Shown: piece after piece, positions 6,637 to 9,796 of the stretch
How the letters are laid out: every line of letters starts with the position of its first letter
Numbering within the stretch: position 1 is the stretch's first letter
Made by a program: the position numbers and the translations under genes
Notes under the pieces: generated by a model
What the model was told of the DNA's origin: nothing
The model's input: only the letters and a program-made list of their open reading frames with translations
Database searches by the model: none
From: Xanthobacteraceae bacterium
Lineage (GTDB): Bacteria; Pseudomonadota; Alphaproteobacteria; Rhizobiales; Xanthobacteraceae
Assembly: GCA_030037105.1 (NCBI GenBank)
Contig: JASHRY010000368.1
Span: 1 to 9,796, forward strand
Direction of reading: 5' to 3'
DNA length: 9,796 nt

Positions 6637-6811
6637 AGCCAAAGCGCGATCCGATCAGTGTCGTCCATCCGGCCGGTCTTGCCGGCCATCTCGATTCATC
6701 GGGCACAGTGTGCCACTTTAGTCTAGCGCGCCGCGCGGATCGCGCCGCGCATGACTGCGTCGAGACGGGACGACGTCGTCACGGAACGAAAATTGCCTCT
6801 TTGCCGGCATC
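6637..6811. promoter_or_regulatory. Intergenic region between pckA and the nickel/cobalt permease gene
   Basis: This 175-bp gap holds several inverted repeats: GGCCGG-TCTTG-CCGGCC (6671–6687), which could be a pckA 3' hairpin although no T-run follows; GGCACA-G-TGTGCC (6702–6714); and the perfect 12-base palindrome GACGACGTCGTC (6769–6780), 31 bases before the permease ATG. Between them a very GC-rich stretch (about 6725–6750) repeats GCGCCGCGC. I see no NikR-type operator (GTATGA…TCATAC) and no recognisable cobalamin riboswitch. The permease start lacks a strong Shine-Dalgarno. Confidence 0.4.
6702..6714. repeat. 13-bp palindrome upstream of the metal permease
   Basis: GGCACA and TGTGCC pair exactly around a single G. 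The position, about 100 bases before the permease ATG and beyond the pckA hairpin, suits an operator for the permease gene. The sequence does not match any metal-regulator site I can name. Confidence 0.3.
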
Positions 6812-7900
6812 ATGCGGACGATCAGCGGACTTTTCAACGACCAGCGCGCGGAGCTGGGTAGGAAGATCGGCGGCGTCTACGTCGTTCTGCTCGGCGCCAA
6901 TCTCCTGGCATGGGTTTGGGCGCTGGTCGCCTTCCGCGATTATCCGCTGCTGATCGGCACGGCGTTCCTCGCCTATACGTTCGGCTTGCGGCACGCCGTC
7001 GATGCCGACCATATCGCGGCCATCGACAATGTGACGCGGAAGCTGATGCAGGAGGGCAAACGGCCGATCGCGGTCGGCTTCTTCTTTTCGCTCGGCCACG
7101 CGACCGTCGTGGCGCTGGCCTGCGCCGCCATCGCGGCGGCAACCACCGTCGTGGAGGGACGCTTTGTGTCGTTCAGGGTGGTCGGCGGCGCGATCGGCAC
7201 CCTGGTGTCGGCGCTTTTCCTTTTTCTCATCGCCGCGGCCAACCTGCTCATTCTGCATTCGCTCTATCAAACGTTTCGCGACGTGCGCCGCGGCGGGATT
7301 TTCGTCGCGCAAGACCTCGACCTTCTCTTGGCGCACCGGGGCTTTCTGGCGCGGCTGTTCCGGCCTATGTTCCGCTTCGTCGCGCGAAGCTGGCACATGT
7401 ATCCGTTGGGATTTCTGTTCGGCCTCGGCTTCGACACCGCGACCGAGATCGGGCTCCTCGGCATTTCCGCCGCCGAGGCCGCCAAAGGCCTGCCGATCTG
7501 GTCGATCATGGTTTTTCCGGCGCTGTTCGCCGCGGGGATGTCGCTCATCGACACGACCGACGGCGTTCTGATGCTCGGCGCCTATGGCTGGGCCTTCACC
7601 AAGCCGATCCGCAAGCTTTACTACAACCTGACGATCACCTTCGTTTCCGTCGTGGTGGCGGTGCTCGTCGGCGGCATCGAGGCGTTGGGCCTGCTCGCCG
7701 ATCACATGAGCTTCGGCGGCTCGTTCTGGACCTTCATCAATGGGCTCAACGAGAATTTCGGCAACCTCGGCTATCTCATCATCGCGGTTTTTATCATGAG
7801 CTGGCTCGTCTCGATCGCCATCTACCGCATCAGGCGGTTCGACGACTTCGAATCCTCAGCCATTGCGGCGGCGCGGCCGAACCGTCCCGATCAGCCGTGA
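6812..7900 (+). CDS. NiCoT-family nickel/cobalt permease (HoxN/NixA type)
   Basis: Inner-membrane transporter for Ni2+ and/or Co2+ uptake, of the single-protein NiCoT family. The 362-residue protein has about eight hydrophobic segments and all four family motifs: RHAVDADHIAAIDN (60–73), FSLGHATVV (92–100), LGFDTATE (205–212) and GMSLIDTTDG (242–251). The His/Asp-rich first motif contributes to metal selection. The choice between nickel and cobalt cannot be made from these motifs alone. ATG 6812 is used; upstream sequence gives only a weak ribosome-binding site. It is downstream of pckA on the same strand but 175 bp away with its own palindromes, so probably separately transcribed. It converges on the dehydrogenase gene with only 27 bp between stop codons and no obvious terminator. 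No urease, hydrogenase or cobalamin gene is visible in the window. Confidence 0.95.
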   Translation: MRTISGLFNDQRAELGRKIGGVYVVLLGANLLAWVWALVAFRDYPLLIGTAFLAYTFGLRHAVDADHIAAIDNVTRKLMQEGKRPIAVGFFFSLGHATVVALACAAIAAATTVVEGRFVSFRVVGGAIGTLVSALFLFLIAAANLLILHSLYQTFRDVRRGGIFVAQDLDLLLAHRGFLARLFRPMFRFVARSWHMYPLGFLFGLGFDTATEIGLLGISAAEAAKGLPIWSIMVFPALFAAGMSLIDTTDGVLMLGAYGWAFTKPIRKLYYNLTITFVSVVVAVLVGGIEALGLLADHMSFGGSFWTFINGLNENFGNLGYLIIAVFIMSWLVSIAIYRIRRFDDFESSAIAAARPNRPDQP

Positions 7901-7927
7901 CAATTGCGGGCGAAGCGCGAAAGTCCT

Positions 7928-8905
7928 TCAGGCTCTGCGCCACGACCGCCATGGCGTTTCCGGCACTGGCGTCAGCGGCGGCTTACCCGCCGCCCAGGCG
8001 AGGATGTTATCGACGATGAGCTGATCCATCTTCTCGCGCGTGTACACCGACGCCGAGCCGAGATGCGGCAACAGCACGACGTTCTCCATTGTCAGTAATT
8101 CCTCGGGAACATCGGGCTCGTTGGCGAACACATCGAGGCCGGCCGCCATGATTTTTCCCTCCCGGAGCGCCGCAACCAAAGCCTGCTCGTCGACCACGGA
8201 GCCGCGCGCGATGTTGATCAGGATGCCCCCGGGCCCGAGCGCGTCGAGCACGTTGGCGTCGATCATGTTCCGCGTTGCCGGTCCGCCCGGCACGATAAGG
8301 ATGAGGACATCGACGGCGCGCGCCATCTCGACGAGGTCAGTATAATGGCGGTAGGGAAGCTCGGGTCGCTTCTGCCGGGTGTGATAGACGATGGGCACGC
8401 CGAAGGCTTCGAGCCGCCGGGCGATCGCCGTTCCGATGCGCCCCATCCCCACCAGGCCGACGGTGCGGTCGCGCAGCGTTGCCTTGCTCAACGGATAGCC
8501 GTCTGTGCGCCATTTGCCGGCGCGCACGAAACGGTCCGCCTGCGGAAATTCGCGCACTGTGCACAGCAACAGGCCGATCGTGGTGTCGGCGACTTCCTCA
8601 TTGAGCACGTCGGGCGTATGGGTAACCACGACACCGTGCCGTGCCGCGGCGGCTGCGTCGATGTGATCGTAGCCGACGCCGAAACTCGAGATGATCTCGA
8701 GTTGTGGCAGGCGCTCAAGCCACGCGCGCCCGATCTGCTCCACCCGGGCGGACACCGCCATCGCGCGGACGTGGGCAAGCGGGGCGAGGAATGTGTCGCG
8801 ATTCGCCGCTATGGCGAGGCTGTGCACCGTGAAGCCCCGAAGTCCTCTGGCGATGACCGGCCGCGGCGGCCCGATGAGCAGCACCTCAGGTCGTCCTCCG
8901 GGCAA
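7928..8905 (-). CDS. D-2-hydroxyacid dehydrogenase, glyoxylate/hydroxypyruvate reductase type
   Basis: Soluble NAD(P)-dependent oxidoreductase that reduces 2-keto acids such as glyoxylate or hydroxypyruvate. The 325-residue protein has the split catalytic domain (about 1–105 and 285–325) around a Rossmann domain with GMGRIG (153–158). The catalytic residues are present: Arg234 in NIARGSVVDE, Glu263 in DVFANEPDVP and His281 in LLPHLGSAS. After the second Rossmann strand the segment HTRQKR is basic and lacks the acidic residue of NAD-specific enzymes, so NADPH preference is likely (inference). The TTG at 8905 is preceded by AAGGAG eight bases upstream; GTG 8884, with GGAGG ten bases upstream, is an alternative that removes seven residues. 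An in-frame stop at 8920–8918 bars extension. It converges on the permease gene and follows the methyltransferase gene, from which it is separated by a palindromic repeat. Confidence 0.93.
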   Translation of the reverse strand: MPGGRPEVLLIGPPRPVIARGLRGFTVHSLAIAANRDTFLAPLAHVRAMAVSARVEQIGRAWLERLPQLEIISSFGVGYDHIDAAAAARHGVVVTHTPDVLNEEVADTTIGLLLCTVREFPQADRFVRAGKWRTDGYPLSKATLRDRTVGLVGMGRIGTAIARRLEAFGVPIVYHTRQKRPELPYRHYTDLVEMARAVDVLILIVPGGPATRNMIDANVLDALGPGGILINIARGSVVDEQALVAALREGKIMAAGLDVFANEPDVPEELLTMENVVLLPHLGSASVYTREKMDQLIVDNILAWAAGKPPLTPVPETPWRSWRRA

Positions 8906-8913
8906 TGATGTGT

Positions 8914-8919
8914 CTCCTT
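8914..8919 (-). promoter_or_regulatory. Ribosome-binding site supporting a TTG start
   Basis: On the minus strand AAGGAG stands eight bases before TTG 8905. It is the strongest Shine-Dalgarno in the area and favours the rare TTG over the downstream GTG 8884. Confidence 0.6.
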
Positions 8920-8950
8920 ACGTTCGGCGCCACGCGTTAGCTTATTGATG

Positions 8951-8999
8951 GAGCATGATCTTTTCGGAAAACCGGTTCCCACTTTTCCGGATCATGCTC
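8951..8999. repeat. 49-bp palindromic intergenic repeat of the Bradyrhizobium type
   Basis: GAGCATGATC (8951–8960) pairs exactly with GATCATGCTC (8990–8999). Inside, CGGAAAA (8965–8971) pairs with TTTTCCG (8983–8989), leaving a TTTT bulge and an 11-base loop around CCGGTTCCC. I recognise this as a palindrome found in many copies between genes in Bradyrhizobium and relatives; that is from memory and was not searched. It lies between the methyltransferase and dehydrogenase genes and overlaps the 3' end of the former, supplying its stop codon. It may also act as a transcript-end hairpin. Confidence 0.85.
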
Positions 9000-9585
9000 T
9001 GGCGGCCCGGCAATCCAAGAAAGGTATCAAGGCCGGCACCTGCGCACGGTAGCGCGGGTATTGATCGGGAAAGCTCTCGCTCATGAAGCGCTCTTCAAGC
9101 TTCATTTTGAACGAGAGGCCGGCGGCGATGAACGCGAAGGCAAGCAGGCCGCGCCACTCGCCAATCGCAATCGCCGTTCCCAGAATCGCGAACAGCAGGC
9201 CGGAATAGATCGGATGCCGGACCAGACGGTAGGGGCCCGTGCGGACGAGCTCGTGATCCTGCTTGACCGTGACGATTGCACTCCAGTTGCGGCCGAGATG
9301 ATTGCGCGCCCAGACGGCGAAAGCGAGACCGAAGGCCAGCACGATCAAACCAAGCCAATACCCCGCCATCGTCGGCGGAAGAAAACGGCCGTCGAGCCAA
9401 TGGAGCGGCAGGCGTCGAAACGCCAGCAGCAGCGCGCCCAGGCCCATGAACACGCGGTTCAGCAGCAACGTCGTGAGCGGCTCGCGGCGTGTGGTCGCTT
9501 TCACGTTGCGCGCGGCGACGAACCAATAGGCGAGCCACGCCAACCAGAGGACGGCAAAAGGTGCCACGTAGAATGAGTGAAACAC
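8992..9585 (-). CDS. Isoprenylcysteine carboxyl methyltransferase-like membrane protein
   Basis: The 197-residue integral membrane protein belongs to the ICMT/phospholipid-methyltransferase-like superfamily. Hydrophobic segments lie at about 4–25, 43–56, 74–94 and 128–160. The SAM-binding hallmark is present: GPYRLVRHPIYSG (117–129), followed by Glu164/Glu165 and the FPDQYPRY region (172–179). Bacterial members are mostly uncharacterised; the methylated substrate (an isoprenoid thiol, lipid or other small hydrophobic molecule) cannot be inferred. The GTG at 9585 is supported by GGAG five bases upstream on the minus strand. The last two residues (Arg-Ala) and the TGA stop are encoded by the palindromic repeat at 8951–8999. 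A possible operator lies at 9601–9623. The dehydrogenase gene follows on the same strand about 90 bp away, so co-transcription is possible. Confidence 0.88.
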   Translation of the reverse strand: MFHSFYVAPFAVLWLAWLAYWFVAARNVKATTRREPLTTLLLNRVFMGLGALLLAFRRLPLHWLDGRFLPPTMAGYWLGLIVLAFGLAFAVWARNHLGRNWSAIVTVKQDHELVRTGPYRLVRHPIYSGLLFAILGTAIAIGEWRGLLAFAFIAAGLSFKMKLEERFMSESFPDQYPRYRAQVPALIPFLDCRAARA

Positions 9586-9600
9586 GCGCGCTCCGTTGAC

Positions 9601-9623
9601 ATGCTAGTCTGAAAACCTAGTAT
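9601..9623. promoter_or_regulatory. 23-bp inverted repeat, candidate operator of the methyltransferase gene
   Basis: ATGCTAG (9601–9607) and CTAGTAT (9617–9623) are inverted repeats with one mismatch in seven, separated by nine bases. Because CTAG is self-complementary, the same bases also form a direct repeat of CTAGT with a 13-base period. The site lies 16–38 bases upstream of the GTG start, between the ribosome-binding site and any promoter, the usual place for a repressor of the MarR, HxlR or TetR kind; no regulator gene is in the window. Confidence 0.35.
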
Positions 9624-9673
9624 CTGGAATCGCTGAAGAGTGCTCCGCCCGGCGCGCGGTCCGCGACGCTCTT

Positions 9674-9695
9674 CCCTTCCCTGAAAGGGGGAGGG
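9674..9695. repeat. Second GC-rich CCCT…AGGG hairpin
   Basis: CCCTTCCCT (9674–9682), GAAA loop and GGGGGAGGG (9687–9695) form a nine-pair stem with two G·T wobbles and a GNRA-type loop. Further G-rich sequence (to 9707) follows. Its style resembles the hairpin at 2871–2903. It lies about 90 bases upstream of the methyltransferase gene and beyond the possible end of the next minus-strand gene, so it could serve as that gene's 3' hairpin. Confidence 0.45.
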
Positions 9696-9757
9696 TTGGG
9701 GAGGGGGTCTGCTGCGTCAAAGATTCCTCCTGAATTAGGGAACGGTGAAAGCGGGTA

Positions 9758-9796
9758 CTAAACCAGCATCGCCACCGGCGTTTCGATCAGGGTCTT
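9758..9796 (-). CDS. Possible C-terminal end of another minus-strand gene (cut by window edge)
   Basis: Read from the right edge on the minus strand, twelve sense codons (KTLIETPVAMLV) run into a TAG at 9760–9758. Thirteen open codons are common by chance, so this is weak; the support is only the following hairpin repeat at 9674–9695, the kind often found after genes, and the same direction as its neighbour. The family cannot be told from so short a tail. Confidence 0.22.
   Translation of the reverse strand, partial: KTLIETPVAMLV

Noticed and set aside
5341..6642. A 433-codon open frame antisense to pckA
   Set aside because: pckA on the plus strand has every catalytic motif and a good ribosome-binding site; the antisense frame is compositionally biased and has no family signature.
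6671..6687. Intrinsic terminator after pckA
   Set aside because: A six-pair GC stem is present, but no T-run follows; it may be only a stabilising 3' hairpin.
6779..7705. A 308-codon open frame antisense to the NiCoT permease
   Set aside because: The permease carries all four family motifs. The antisense product is a hydrophilic Arg/Asp/Glu/Gln-rich string typical of a reversed membrane-protein gene.
8345..8908. A 187-codon plus-strand open frame over the dehydrogenase
   Set aside because: It is the antisense shadow of a dehydrogenase with intact NAD(P)-binding and catalytic residues.
1..9796. CRISPR arrays, tRNA or rRNA genes, insertion sequences, prophage or toxin–antitoxin modules
   Set aside because: Looked for on both strands; no regularly spaced repeats, RNA-gene landmarks, transposase motifs or small paired genes were found.

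Overview
The window looks like a piece of a chromosome from a GC-rich alphaproteobacterium of the order Hyphomicrobiales (Rhizobiales), most like the Bradyrhizobium/Rhodopseudomonas/Xanthobacteraceae branch. Three things suggest this: the gene set chvI–chvG–hprK–EIIA-Man beside pckA, which is a conserved gene neighbourhood in rhizobia and their relatives; the short HPr kinase typical of alphaproteobacteria; and an intergenic palindrome (8951–8999) of a type I recognise from Bradyrhizobium-like genomes. The genus is an inference, since no search could be run.

Left half, minus strand (reading right to left): chvI response regulator (3722–3024), chvG sensor histidine kinase (2873–1011), hprK HPr kinase/phosphorylase (935–471) and the N-terminal part of a mannose-type PTS EIIA protein (179–1, cut by the window edge). 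HPr is expected just beyond the left edge. This arm senses envelope or acid stress (ChvG/ChvI) and monitors phosphoenolpyruvate/nitrogen-PTS status (HprK, EIIA). Upstream of chvI, and divergent from it, lies a HugZ-like FMN split-barrel protein gene (3865–4665, plus strand). A 357-bp regulatory gap follows, and then pckA, ATP-dependent PEP carboxykinase (5023–6636, plus strand), the enzyme that makes PEP from oxaloacetate. The block therefore places the supply of PEP next to proteins that respond to PEP-dependent phosphorylation.

Right half: a NiCoT-family nickel/cobalt permease (6812–7900, plus strand), meeting tail to tail a D-2-hydroxyacid dehydrogenase of the glyoxylate/hydroxypyruvate reductase type (8905–7928, minus strand), then an isoprenylcysteine-carboxyl-methyltransferase-like membrane protein (9585–8992, minus strand). 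The last 40 bases may hold the end of another minus-strand gene. These look like ordinary chromosomal accessory genes, with no obvious shared pathway.

I see no tRNA, rRNA, CRISPR array, insertion sequence, phage gene or toxin–antitoxin pair, and no convincing undescribed multi-gene system. The points most worth a second look are small: a GC-rich hairpin repeat that appears to supply and mask the ribosome-binding site of chvG; a palindromic element that supplies the stop codon of the methyltransferase gene; a histidine-to-tyrosine change in front of the P-loop of HprK; a GNRA-capped hairpin and a good sigma70-type promoter upstream of pckA; and several candidate operators. Many very long antisense open frames are GC-content artefacts.
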